Of a DNA stretch of 64,000 nucleotides, positions 55,681 through 63,946 are shown piece after piece; positions within the stretch are counted from its first letter, which is position 1; each line of letters begins with the position of its first letter. Under the pieces are notes generated by a model, which ran no database searches, was not told the DNA's origin, and saw only the letters and a program-made list of their open reading frames with translations. This DNA comes from an uncultured Paracoccaceae bacterium (lineage in GTDB: Bacteria > Pseudomonadota > Alphaproteobacteria > Rhodobacterales > Rhodobacteraceae). A program made the translations under genes and the position numbers. The DNA lies in contig CANMMF010000004.1 of NCBI GenBank assembly GCA_947498985.1, positions 1 to 64,000 of the forward strand. Reading direction: 5' to 3'.

Positions 55681-56367
55681 ATGATCAAGTTCACCCCGAT
55701 CCTGCTGGCGATCCTCTATGCGGTTGCGATGTATCGCTTTTCCGCGTGGCGCACCGCGCGCGAGCTGGATGCGCGCTCCACCGAGCTGGCCGATCCGCGG
55801 CTGAAAAAGCTCACCGACCGCATGGCCGCCTCGCTCGATCTGCCGCGCATCAAGGTACATATCTACGAGATCGATCCGGTGAACGGATTGGCCGCACCGG
55901 ACGGGCGGATCTTCATCACCCGCGGGTTTTTCCGGAAATACCAGAATGGCGAGGTCAGCGCCGACGAGATGGCCAGCGTCATCGCGCATGAGCTGGGCCA
56001 TGTGGCGCTGGGCCATTCGCGCCGCCGCATGATCGACTTTTCCGGCCAGAACGCGCTGCGTACCGCGCTTGCCATGCTTCTCAACCGGTTTCTGCCGGGC
56101 ATCGGCGCGCTGGTGGCCAGCGGGCTGACCACGTTGCTGGCCGCAAGGCTGTCGCGCAAGGATGAATACGAGGCCGATGAATACGCCGCCGCTTTGCTCA
56201 CCAAGGCCGGGATCGGCGTGACGCCGCAAAAGACGCTTTTCACCAAGCTCGAAGCGCTGACGCAAGCCCGCTCCGGCGCCGCGCCGGCCTGGCTCATGTC
56301 ACATCCCAAGACCGAGGAACGCATCGCCGCGCTCGAGGCGCTGGAAGCCCGCTGGTCAAAAGCCTGA
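55681..56367 (+). CDS. M48-family zinc metalloprotease
   Basis: This 228-residue, membrane-anchored HtpX/Ste24-like protease has one N-terminal hydrophobic segment (IKFTPILLAILYAVAM), the zinc motif HELGH in VIAHELGHVALGHS, and the third ligand Glu in KDEYEADEYA. GIGVTPQKTLF and MSHPKTEERIAAL are typical. It is shorter than HtpX (about 290 residues) and has fewer spans. ATG 55681 has no ribosome-binding site; TATATA lies five bases upstream, as in a leaderless transcript. Confidence 0.85.
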   Translation: MIKFTPILLAILYAVAMYRFSAWRTARELDARSTELADPRLKKLTDRMAASLDLPRIKVHIYEIDPVNGLAAPDGRIFITRGFFRKYQNGEVSADEMASVIAHELGHVALGHSRRRMIDFSGQNALRTALAMLLNRFLPGIGALVASGLTTLLAARLSRKDEYEADEYAAALLTKAGIGVTPQKTLFTKLEALTQARSGAAPAWLMSHPKTEERIAALEALEARWSKA

Positions 56368-56406
56368 GCGCGGCCCCGGAACGCCGCAGGCCATCGCAAT
56401 GGCCGA

Positions 56407-56661
56407 TCAATGCGCGCGCAACGCCTCGATCAGCGCGTTCTTGTCCATGTCAGAGCGCCCGTCGATCCCGATCTCCTGCGCGCGCTCGTAAAGCGCGTCC
56501 TTGGTCCAGTCTTCGTAAGGCGGGGCTTTTCCCCCCTTTTCCGACGGGCTCATTTCGTCATTGGCCTGCGCATTGCTGATCCGCGCGGCTTTCTCCTTTG
56601 ACATGCCCTTGTCGCGCAGCGCGTCATAGGCATCCTTGTTCTTGATCGAGGCATCGGGCAT
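56407..56661 (-). CDS. Small SAP-like protein (Rho N-terminal-like family)
   Basis: This 84-residue protein starts at ATG 56661 behind AAGGAG. It begins with the pattern SIKNKDAYDALRDKGMSKEKAARISNAQ, which is widespread in alphaproteobacteria. It ends with a SAP/Rho-N-like helix-extended-helix (DWTKDALYERAQEIGIDGRS, then MDKNALIEALRAH). It probably binds nucleic acid or acts in stress. Function is not established. Confidence 0.8.
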   Translation of the reverse strand: MPDASIKNKDAYDALRDKGMSKEKAARISNAQANDEMSPSEKGGKAPPYEDWTKDALYERAQEIGIDGRSDMDKNALIEALRAH

Positions 56662-57189
56662 TCGCGGATCTCCTTTTGCCCGGTCAACGCCGCGCGTCCC
56701 GCGCCGGTTCCGATGCCGCTTTGCGAGAGCGCGCAAAGATCGATGCGGTGAGGCAATGCAGCCGGCCGCTAGATCCTCGCGCCGCGCAGAGGACCGGCCG
56801 GGCCTCAAAGCCCGCCATCTCGAGCGCGGCTCCGTGCTGGGCCGCAAGCCGCCTGTCCGCGCCAAGGTCCGGCACCAGAAAGCGGATCATGGTATCGGCA
56901 CGACGGCTCGGATCGCCTTGCCTGGCAGGCACGATCGGCCGGTCGCAGATGCCCGGCATCCGCGCCGTCTCTTGCAGACCAGCGACATCGGCAGCGCCGT
57001 TTTCCCCGACATCACCGGTGCAGCGCACCGCCAGCCCCCGGCCACAGGATTGCCACCGGCAAGGTCGATCCGCGCGAGGTGCCTTGCTGTGCGGAGAATT
57101 GATCCGCAGAGCCCGGGCACAGCACGCCTCGCCTATCCCGCCCAATCGCGGATCGCGCGTGATATCTGCCCCGCGCGATCACCCCGATC
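56662..57189. other. Non-coding stretch between the SAP-like and NTF2-like genes
   Basis: About 530 bp. Open frames on both strands (for example minus-strand 56684-57145) are Cys/Arg-rich, lack a ribosome-binding site and look like chance frames in GC-rich DNA. No terminator or promoter was clear enough to call. Confidence 0.4.
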
Positions 57190-57552
57190 TCAGTAGAAAA
57201 ACTCCTCCCGGACGATCTTGCCATCGGCTACGTGGTAAATGGCCACCTCTTTCATGACCGAGCGTTCGCCGCTGTCCTTCATTGTGGCGTCGATCTCGAA
57301 ATTCACGGCAAACCGGTCATCGCCATGCAGGTATGGGCCGTCGGCCTTGGCCTCATGCAGCTCAACCGCGTTTTCCCACCAGGCATGCTTGCCCCTGATG
57401 GCGTCCAGCCCGGTGACCTCGCGCTCCATGCCAGGCATGTCCTGCGCCTCCACAGAGGTGGCGTCGGCGGCGTAGAGCTTGTCGAGATTTGCGGTTTCCT
57501 GACCCGTGCGGCAGCCCTCGACCAATGCGTCGGCGATCTCTTTCAAAGTCAT
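57190..57552 (-). CDS. NTF2-like (SnoaL-type) protein
   Basis: This 120-residue protein starts at ATG 57552 behind GGGAGGG. It shows the NTF2-like fold pattern: helix TLKEIADALVEGCRTGQE, short DKLYAADATSVEA, then strands ending EVAIYHVADGKIVREEFFY. Members serve as isomerases, hydrolases or binding proteins. No catalytic residue can be assigned here. Confidence 0.82.
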   Translation of the reverse strand: MTLKEIADALVEGCRTGQETANLDKLYAADATSVEAQDMPGMEREVTGLDAIRGKHAWWENAVELHEAKADGPYLHGDDRFAVNFEIDATMKDSGERSVMKEVAIYHVADGKIVREEFFY

Positions 57553-57665
57553 CTTTCCCTCCCGGTGTTCCTGCAATGTTCCAGACGTTACGCCGAAGCC
57601 CCGCGCCGCACAAGTCACGGTTTTGTAAACTTGCCAAGCGGCAGCAGCCCGCCTATCACGCGCCC

Positions 57666-59273
57666 ATGCTGGACCAGAGCCCCAACCGCCCCGACCTGCC
57701 CGCCGAAATCGCCCGGCGGCGCACCTTTGCCATCATCTCGCATCCCGATGCGGGCAAGACGACGCTGACCGAGAAATTCCTGCTCTACGGTGGCGCGATC
57801 CAGATGGCCGGTCAGGTGCGCGCCAAAGGCGAGGCGCGGCGCACGCGCTCGGATTTCATGCAGATGGAGAAGGACCGCGGCATCTCGGTCTCCGCCTCGG
57901 CCATGTCCTTCGATTTCGGCAGGTTCCGCTTCAATCTGGTGGACACACCCGGTCACAGCGACTTTTCAGAAGACACCTACCGCACACTCACCGCGGTCGA
58001 TGCGGCGGTGATGGTGATCGACGGCGCCAAGGGGGTGGAAAGCCAGACGCAGAAGCTCTTCGAGGTCTGCCGCTTGCGCGATCTGCCGATCCTGACCTTT
58101 TGCAACAAGATGGACCGCGAGGCGCGCGACACGTTCGAGATCATCGACGAGATCCAGGAAAATCTCGCCATCGACGTGACCCCGGCCAGCTGGCCCATCG
58201 GCATGGGCCGCGATTTCCTGGGCTGCTACGACATCCTCAATGACCGGCTCGAACTGATGGACCGCGCCGACCGCAACAAGGTCGCCGAGACGATCACGCT
58301 CGAGGGGCTCGACGATCCGGCGATGGAGGATCACATCCCCGCGGGCCTGCTCGACCAGCTGCGCGAAGAGGTCGAGATGGCGCGCGAATTGCTGCCCCGT
58401 CTCGATCCGCAATCGGTGCTCGAAGGGCATATGACGCCCATTTGGTTCGGCTCCGCGATCAACTCGTTCGGCGTGAAGGAACTGATGGACGGGATCAGCC
58501 GATACGGGCCCGAACCGCAGCCGCAATCCGCCAGCCCGCGACAGATTTCTCCCGACGAATCAAAGGTATCGGGCTTTGTCTTCAAGGTTCAGGCGAACAT
58601 GGACCCGAAACACCGCGACCGCGTGGCCTTCCTGCGTCTCGCATCGGGGCATTTCCAGCGCGGCATGAAGCTCACCCATGTGCGCACCAAAAAACCCATG
58701 GCGATCTCCAACCCGGTGCTGTTTCTGGCCGCCGACCGCGAGCTTGCGGAAGAGGCCTGGGCCGGCGACATCATCGGCATCCCCAATCACGGCCAGCTGC
58801 GCATCGGCGACACGCTGACCGAAGGTGAGGCGCTGAAGGTCACCGGCATCCCCAGCTTCGCGCCCGAATTGCTGCAATCGTGCCGCGCGGGCGATCCGAT
58901 GAAAGCCAAACATCTGGAAAAGGCGCTGATGCAGTTTGCCGAAGAGGGCGCCGCCAAGGTCTTCAAACCGACCTTCGGCTCGGGCTTCATCGTGGGAGTT
59001 GTCGGCGCGCTGCAATTCGAGGTTCTGGGCAGCCGGATCGAGCTTGAATACGGCCTGCCCGTGCGCTTCGAGGCGAGCCAGTTCACCTCCGCCCGCTGGG
59101 TGCACGGGGCAAAAGACGCGGTGGAAAAATTCACCGCCGCCAACAAGCAGCATATCGCCGAGGATCACGACGGCGATGTGGTCTATCTCACGCGGCTGCA
59201 ATGGGATATCGACCGCGTCGCGCGCGATTATCCCGACATCACCCTGAGCGCCACGAAAGAGATGTTGAGCTGA
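57666..59273 (+). CDS. prfC: Peptide chain release factor 3
   Basis: RF3 is a translational GTPase that removes RF1/RF2 from the ribosome. The 535-residue product has G1 in SHPDAGKTTLTE, the RF3-specific KDRGISVSASAMSF, G3 DTPGHSDFSEDTYRTL and G4 FCNKMDRE. Later domains include FGSAINSFGVKELMD and a C-terminal RF3 domain (VGALQFEVLGSRIELEYG). Start ATG 57666 gives the normal length; the frame is open upstream but without support. Confidence 0.95.
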   Translation: MLDQSPNRPDLPAEIARRRTFAIISHPDAGKTTLTEKFLLYGGAIQMAGQVRAKGEARRTRSDFMQMEKDRGISVSASAMSFDFGRFRFNLVDTPGHSDFSEDTYRTLTAVDAAVMVIDGAKGVESQTQKLFEVCRLRDLPILTFCNKMDREARDTFEIIDEIQENLAIDVTPASWPIGMGRDFLGCYDILNDRLELMDRADRNKVAETITLEGLDDPAMEDHIPAGLLDQLREEVEMARELLPRLDPQSVLEGHMTPIWFGSAINSFGVKELMDGISRYGPEPQPQSASPRQISPDESKVSGFVFKVQANMDPKHRDRVAFLRLASGHFQRGMKLTHVRTKKPMAISNPVLFLAADRELAEEAWAGDIIGIPNHGQLRIGDTLTEGEALKVTGIPSFAPELLQSCRAGDPMKAKHLEKALMQFAEEGAAKVFKPTFGSGFIVGVVGALQFEVLGSRIELEYGLPVRFEASQFTSARWVHGAKDAVEKFTAANKQHIAEDHDGDVVYLTRLQWDIDRVARDYPDITLSATKEMLS

Positions 59274-59284
59274 CCGCAGCTGCT

Positions 59285-59445
59285 GCTTCGGAGCCGGCCA
59301 TCGCCTGAGACCCACGGGACAGGAGGCGGCATCCGGGTCACGCCAAATCGCCGAGGGGCCCCGCCTTGCGGGGAGACGGCTATTTGGCTTGGCGCGGAGG
59401 GCGGCTTCTGTCACGGCAGGCTATGGCGATGGCGGGCTCCGACGC
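59285..59445 (+). repeat. Structured intergenic element, copy B (after prfC)
   Basis: This element of about 161 nt starts 11 bp after the prfC stop. Outer arms 59285-59305 and 59425-59445 pair at 19 of 21 positions. The central hairpin (59342-59388) has outer stem GCCAAAT/ATTTGGC, inner GCCG/CGGC and apex CCCCGC/GCGGGG. Compared with copy A, both stems changed on both sides and kept pairing. The loop-flanking strings GAGGGG and GGAGACGGCTAT are unchanged, and GCTTTGGTGAG follows the 3' arm in both copies. No gene is supported in the whole 321-bp gap. Confidence 0.75.
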
Positions 59446-59540
59446 TGCTGCTTTGGTGAGGTGCTGAGCCGCCACGGCCCCCTCTCCCCCGGCGCGCCGC
59501 CCCTTATCCCTGGGGCTCACAGCGCCACAAGCTCCGGAAA

Positions 59541-59580
59541 CAAGCGCGCAGGCGCTCTTGCTGCGCCTGCGCTCCGTTTT
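59541..59580. terminator. Bidirectional terminator before the OmpA-family gene end
   Basis: Perfect 10-bp stem GCGCAGGCGC/GCGCCTGCGC (59546-59572). TTTT follows after four bases on the plus strand, and TTGTTT follows on the minus strand. Confidence 0.7.
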
Positions 59581-59594
59581 ACAGGTCCATCCCG

Positions 59595-61439
59595 TCAGTT
59601 CGACGCGCTGCGCAACAGCGGCGTGATCCGGCGCACCGCCGCGCGGCGGTTGAGGCGCTCATCCTCGAGCGTCGGGATCAGCAGATCGCTTTCGCCGTAG
59701 CCCTGCAGGATCATGTTTTCCGGCGGCACCTGGAAATATTCGGTCAGCGCCAGCGCCACCGATTCCGCCCGCCGGTCCGACAGCGCCAGATTGTAGGCAG
59801 CGTTGCCAACCGCATCGGTGTGACCTTCGATCAGGAACACCTCATAGGGGTTCTGCTCGATCAACCGACGTATCGCATTGCCGAGTGCCGCCAGTTCTTC
59901 CGCCTCATCGGGCCGGATCGCGGCAGAGGCGGTCTGGAAGTTGATCGTGTCGACGGTGATCTCCGGCACCAGCTGACGCACCGCATCGATATTGCGGATC
60001 TGGTTGAGCGAAAACGTCCGGTCGATCGGTGCGGCCTGCTGGGCCGCCAGCGCATCAGCCAGATCGGCACCTTCGACCTCGCGGAAATTGGTGCGGCGAC
60101 GGTCGTCGACCTGCGGCAGCTCGTTGACCACAACCTGCTCGGTGGCCTGGGTGTCATCAAAGAGCACCACCTCGGTGCCATCGGGCAGGATCCGCGTGCG
60201 GCGCAGCGTGCGGCCCTGGGCGGTGCGGATGGTCTCGACCACGCTGCCATCCGCGTAGCTGACCACCGTGCGGGTCGAGCCATCGTCGAAGCGGTAGGTC
60301 TGCACATCCGCCCCGGGACGGCGCAGCAGCACGTCGTCGTTGCGCAGCACGCGCAACCGGCCCTGATTCTCGATCACCACCCGGTCGCCGCTGTTGGAGA
60401 CGACGTTGTCATTGCCGCCGAGGATCTCCGACAGCGCCACGGCGCCAAGCCCCAGCAGGGCGGCGTTGCGGGCGCGGCGGGCGTTCTCGTCGCCATTGTC
60501 ATCGTCTTCCTTGGCGCGCTTCGGCTTGTCCTTGCCCGGATCCACAACCGCGTCGGCGCGGGTGTCGAAATCCTCGGAGGATTGGCGCACATCGTCTTCG
60601 GCCACGGTTTCCTCGACAACCACCGCACCGTCGGCACCGCCGCCGTCGACATCCACTGCCGCCGCCGCCGCTGCGGCGCCGCTTTCCTCCTCGACAAGCG
60701 CATCGGCCTGGGCCTGGCTGTCTTCGGGTGTGGGCTCGACCGGAACTTCCGGGTCGACCGCGGCGGCCTCGTCCTTGTCGTCGGCCCCCTCGGCCGGGCG
60801 AGTGATCAGCGACAGCACCCCGTCGTCCTTTTTCGGGGCGTTCTCGGTTGCGGCTTCCGCCGCGGCACGCTCGGCGGCTTCCGCCTCTGCCTTGATCGCG
60901 GCTTCTGCCTCGGCGGCTTCGGCATCTGCCGCGGCCTGAGCCTCCGCCGCCGCTTCGGCCTCAGCGGCCTCCGCGTCAGCCCTGGCCTGCGCTTCGGCTT
61001 CCGCTGCTTCGGCGGCAGCGGCCTCCACCTCTGCCTGGGCCGCGGCCTCCGCTTCGGCTGCGGCAGCCGCTTCGGCTTCGGCTTCGGCAGCGGCAGCCGC
61101 CTCGGCTTCGGCTTCGGCGGCGGCAGCCGCCTCGGCTTCTTCAGCCGCCAGCGCCTCGGCGAGGGCTGCGGCGTTGTCGTCGTCGGCCGGTCCGGCTTCG
61201 GCGCGGGCGGCCTGTTCCTGCTGCCAGGCGATGATCGTGTCGCAGCCGATATCGCGGTATTTCTTGGGCAGCGTACCCTCTTCCTGGCAGCGCGTGGCCA
61301 GCTTCTCCAGCCGGTTGCGCAGATCCTCGGGCATCGTCTCGAAGGTGATCATCTGGGCGGAAGCGGGTCCGGTGAGCGCCAGGGACAGCGCCAGAGCGGA
61401 AACGAAAGCGGGCCGTTGGGACCGGAGGAAACGCGACAT
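59595..61439 (-). CDS. OmpA-family outer-membrane protein with Ala/Glu-rich repeat region
   Basis: This 614-residue protein starts at ATG 61439 behind AAGAGG. A signal peptide (ALALSLALTGPASA) is followed by a small N-terminal domain. An extended acidic Ala/Glu coiled stretch (about 100-200) contains a 10-residue unit (EAEAEAAAAA) repeated three times. A middle region (about 330-460) is built of beta repeats such as GSTRTVVSYADGSVVETI. The C-terminal OmpA peptidoglycan-binding domain (about 490-610) has TVDTINFQTASAAIR and FLIEGHTDAVGNAAYNLALS, then GYGESDLLIPT. The protein probably links outer membrane and cell wall. It has no transmembrane barrel. Confidence 0.87.
   Translation of the reverse strand: MSRFLRSQRPAFVSALALSLALTGPASAQMITFETMPEDLRNRLEKLATRCQEEGTLPKKYRDIGCDTIIAWQQEQAARAEAGPADDDNAAALAEALAAEEAEAAAAAEAEAEAAAAAEAEAEAAAAAEAEAAAQAEVEAAAAEAAEAEAQARADAEAAEAEAAAEAQAAADAEAAEAEAAIKAEAEAAERAAAEAATENAPKKDDGVLSLITRPAEGADDKDEAAAVDPEVPVEPTPEDSQAQADALVEEESGAAAAAAAVDVDGGGADGAVVVEETVAEDDVRQSSEDFDTRADAVVDPGKDKPKRAKEDDDNGDENARRARNAALLGLGAVALSEILGGNDNVVSNSGDRVVIENQGRLRVLRNDDVLLRRPGADVQTYRFDDGSTRTVVSYADGSVVETIRTAQGRTLRRTRILPDGTEVVLFDDTQATEQVVVNELPQVDDRRRTNFREVEGADLADALAAQQAAPIDRTFSLNQIRNIDAVRQLVPEITVDTINFQTASAAIRPDEAEELAALGNAIRRLIEQNPYEVFLIEGHTDAVGNAAYNLALSDRRAESVALALTEYFQVPPENMILQGYGESDLLIPTLEDERLNRRAAVRRITPLLRSASN
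61060..61149 (-). repeat. 30-bp tandem repeat inside the OmpA-family gene
   Basis: GCGGCAGCCGC recurs at 61060, 61090 and 61120, an exact 30-bp period encoding the 10-residue Glu/Ala unit three times. The copies are nearly identical, so copy number may vary between strains. Confidence 0.85.
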
Positions 61440-61557
61440 GAGATACCTCTTGCGAGTTGTTCTGGGTCCGGACCAACGCAGAATTGGTGCGAAGGTTGCA
61501 CCGGTTCCGGATGCCGTGGCGGAAACCCGCCCGGCACAGGATGGTTTCAGGCGGGCC

Positions 61558-62823
61558 TCAGCCTTCGGCCATCAGCGCCATCAGCCGGGCTTTTTCGCCC
61601 ATGTCGTCGGGGCGCGAGATCGCCTCGGCCAGATCCTCCAGCGACTGGATCGAATGGCTGGCCCGGAAGCTGTCCACATGGGGCAGCATGGCGCGGATGC
61701 CGCTGGCGCGCGGCGCAAACCCGTCCCAGCGCAGCAGCGGGTTGAGCCAGATCAGACGGCGTGCGGAGAGATGCAGGCGCTGCATCTCATGCGCCAGCGC
61801 CCCGGCATCGTCGCGGTCGAGCCCGTCTGTGATGAGCAGTACCACCGCCCCCTGCCCCATCACCCGGCGCGACCAGTCGCGGTTGAAACTGTGCAGGCAC
61901 TGGCCGATCCGGGTGCCGCCCTCCCAGTCCTGCGCCTCCGAGCCTGCGGATTTCAGCGCCGCATCGACGTCGCGGGTGGCCAGATGGCGGGTGATATTGG
62001 TGAGCCGCGTGCCGAAGGTGAAGGCGTGCACCTTTGCCCAGCCCGCGCCTTTCTCATTGGCGACCGCGTGCAGGAAATGCAGCACCATGCGGCTGTACTG
62101 GCTCATCGAGCCGGAGATATCGCAAAGCACCACGAGGTTGGGCCAGCGCGGACGCGGCTTTGTGCGCGCGATCTGCCGCAGCTCGCCGCCCATGCGCAGG
62201 GCGGCGCGCAGGGTGCGGCGGTGGTCGATGCGCGCCCCGGCGGGGGCTGCCACGCGGCGCCGCGAGGGCAGCGGACTGACGGGCAGCGAGAGGCGGGCCA
62301 GCATGCGCTTGGCCTCGGCGATCTCCGCCGTGGACATCTGTTCGAAATCGAGACTGCGCAGTTTTTCCTCGGCGCTCATCGTCATCGAGGCGTCAATCTC
62401 GATCTGCGTCGCCTCGTCGTCCTCCGGCAAGGACGCCTCGGGAAGATCGGGCAAGGCGTCGCCCAGAAGCGCCTGGGCGGCGCGTTTTTCGGCGGCGGCG
62501 GCGCGCTTTTCCTCCTGCACGCCGCGGATCGCGGGCAGCATCATCGACATCATGTGTTCGAGAAACCGCGGATCGCGCCAGTAGAGCCGGAAGACCTGGG
62601 CAAAGATCACGCGGTGTTCGGGGCGGTTCACGAAACAGGCATGCAGCGTCCAGTAGAAATCCATCCGGTCGGTGAAGCCCGCGGCCTCCACCGCACGGAT
62701 GGCGTCGATCACCCGGCCCGGCCCCACCGGCAGCCCCGCCCGGCGCAGGGCGCGGGCGAAATGGGTGATGTTCTGGGCCAGACGCGGGTTTTCGGGCAGG
62801 TCTATGGCCGCATATTCAGGCAT
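61558..62823 (-). CDS. VWA-domain protein, CoxE-like
   Basis: This 421-residue protein has a helical N-terminal part (about 1-210, including ITHFARALRRAGLPVGPGRV and HRVIFAQVFRLYW) and a C-terminal von Willebrand A domain (about 225-400). The MIDAS metal site is in LCDISGSMSQYS. CoxE proteins work with MoxR-type AAA+ ATPases to mature or insert metal cofactors, for example in CO dehydrogenase. The MoxR-like gene is directly upstream on the same strand. No CO dehydrogenase genes are in the window, so the target is unknown. Confidence 0.88.
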   Translation of the reverse strand: MPEYAAIDLPENPRLAQNITHFARALRRAGLPVGPGRVIDAIRAVEAAGFTDRMDFYWTLHACFVNRPEHRVIFAQVFRLYWRDPRFLEHMMSMMLPAIRGVQEEKRAAAAEKRAAQALLGDALPDLPEASLPEDDEATQIEIDASMTMSAEEKLRSLDFEQMSTAEIAEAKRMLARLSLPVSPLPSRRRVAAPAGARIDHRRTLRAALRMGGELRQIARTKPRPRWPNLVVLCDISGSMSQYSRMVLHFLHAVANEKGAGWAKVHAFTFGTRLTNITRHLATRDVDAALKSAGSEAQDWEGGTRIGQCLHSFNRDWSRRVMGQGAVVLLITDGLDRDDAGALAHEMQRLHLSARRLIWLNPLLRWDGFAPRASGIRAMLPHVDSFRASHSIQSLEDLAEAISRPDDMGEKARLMALMAEG

Positions 62824-62875
62824 GGCTGCGCCCTGGGTCGGACCGCCGGGGGTTTTGCACCCCCGGACCCCCGCA

Positions 62876-62897
62876 AAGTATTTCCGAACCGAAGAAG
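62876..62897 (+). repeat. Extragenic repeat between the moxR-like and coxE-like genes
   Basis: A good copy of the AAGTATTTC...AGAAG family is preceded by a GGGGG/CCCCC hairpin. It lies in the 94-bp gap between the two cotranscribed genes, so it could separate their transcript levels. Confidence 0.6.
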
Positions 62898-62917
62898 CAG
62901 GGGACGCCGCACATCCG

Positions 62918-63826
62918 TCAGGCCGCCGCGATCTGCGCCTTGGCGTCGTCGAGCAGGCGCTTGGCTTCGGAGCCCTGCAGTTTCTGGATGTCGTCCTGGT
63001 ATTTCAGGATCGCGCCCAGCGTGTCGGAGATGACCTCGGGGCTGAGATCCACCACGTCGAGCGCCAGCAGGCACTTGGCCCAGTCGATGGTTTCGGCGAC
63101 GCCGGGTTTCTTGAAGAGATCCTCGGTGCGCAGCCCCTGCACGAAGGCGATGATCTGGCGCGACAGCGTTTCTGGCACCTCCGGCGCGCGGGCGTGCAGG
63201 ATCTCGATCTCGCGGTCGAAATCGGGGTAGTCGACCCAATGATAGAGGCAGCGGCGTTTGAGCGCGTCATGCACTTCGCGGGTGCGGTTGGAGGTCAGGA
63301 TCACGATGGGCGGCTCGGGCGCCGCGATCGTGCCGATCTCGGGGATGGTGAGCTGGAAATCGCTGAGCGCCTCGAGCAGAAAGGCCTCGAACGGCTCGTC
63401 GGTGCGGTCAAGCTCGTCGATGAGCAGCACCGGGGGGCCGTTTTCATCCGGGCGCATCGCCTGCAGGAGCGGCCGTTCGATCAGGTATTCGGGGCCGAAA
63501 AGCTCTGCGTTGAGCGACGCGCGGTCGGCGCCGCCACCTGCCTCGGCGGTGCGGATCGCAATCATCTGGGCGGGGAAATTCCATTCATAGACCGCAGAGG
63601 AGGCATCGAGCCCTTCGTAACATTGCAGCCGGATCAGGCGCCGGCCCATGGCGGCGGCCAGCGCCTTGGCGATCTCGGTCTTGCCGACGCCCGCCTCGCC
63701 CTCCAGAAACAATGGCCGCCCCAGCCGCAGCGACAGGAAAACCACCGTGGCCAGCGCCCGTCCGCAGACATAGCCGGTTTGCGCCAGCATCGACTGCACC
63801 GCGTCGATGGAAGTGGGAGGGGTCAT
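62918..63826 (-). CDS. MoxR-family AAA+ ATPase
   Basis: This 302-residue ATPase starts at ATG 63826 behind AAGGAG. Walker A is GEAGVGKTEIAKALA, Walker B is PVLLIDELDRTDEPFEAFLLE, sensor 1 is VILTSNRTREVHDAL, and the arginine-finger region is RRCLYHWVDYP. The C-terminal helical lid follows. MoxR ATPases act as chaperones that activate metal enzymes together with VWA proteins. The coxE-like gene is 94 bp downstream. Confidence 0.92.
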   Translation of the reverse strand: MTPPTSIDAVQSMLAQTGYVCGRALATVVFLSLRLGRPLFLEGEAGVGKTEIAKALAAAMGRRLIRLQCYEGLDASSAVYEWNFPAQMIAIRTAEAGGGADRASLNAELFGPEYLIERPLLQAMRPDENGPPVLLIDELDRTDEPFEAFLLEALSDFQLTIPEIGTIAAPEPPIVILTSNRTREVHDALKRRCLYHWVDYPDFDREIEILHARAPEVPETLSRQIIAFVQGLRTEDLFKKPGVAETIDWAKCLLALDVVDLSPEVISDTLGAILKYQDDIQKLQGSEAKRLLDDAKAQIAAA

Positions 63827-63917
63827 CGGCGTCTCCTTGCGGTTGCGCGCGCTCAGGCCTGTCCTGTGGCGTGTCTGCGACCCCACCTGTCCCCGTGCGC
63901 GAAATTATTCCCGAAAG

Positions 63918-63946
63918 TTGACGCAATGCACACGGAATGCCAATAT
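63918..63946 (+). promoter_or_regulatory. Promoter-like sequence pointing out of the window
   Basis: TTGACG (63918-63923) with CAATAT 17 bp downstream looks like a sigma-70 promoter for a plus-strand gene beyond position 64000. The -10 match is weak. Confidence 0.3.
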
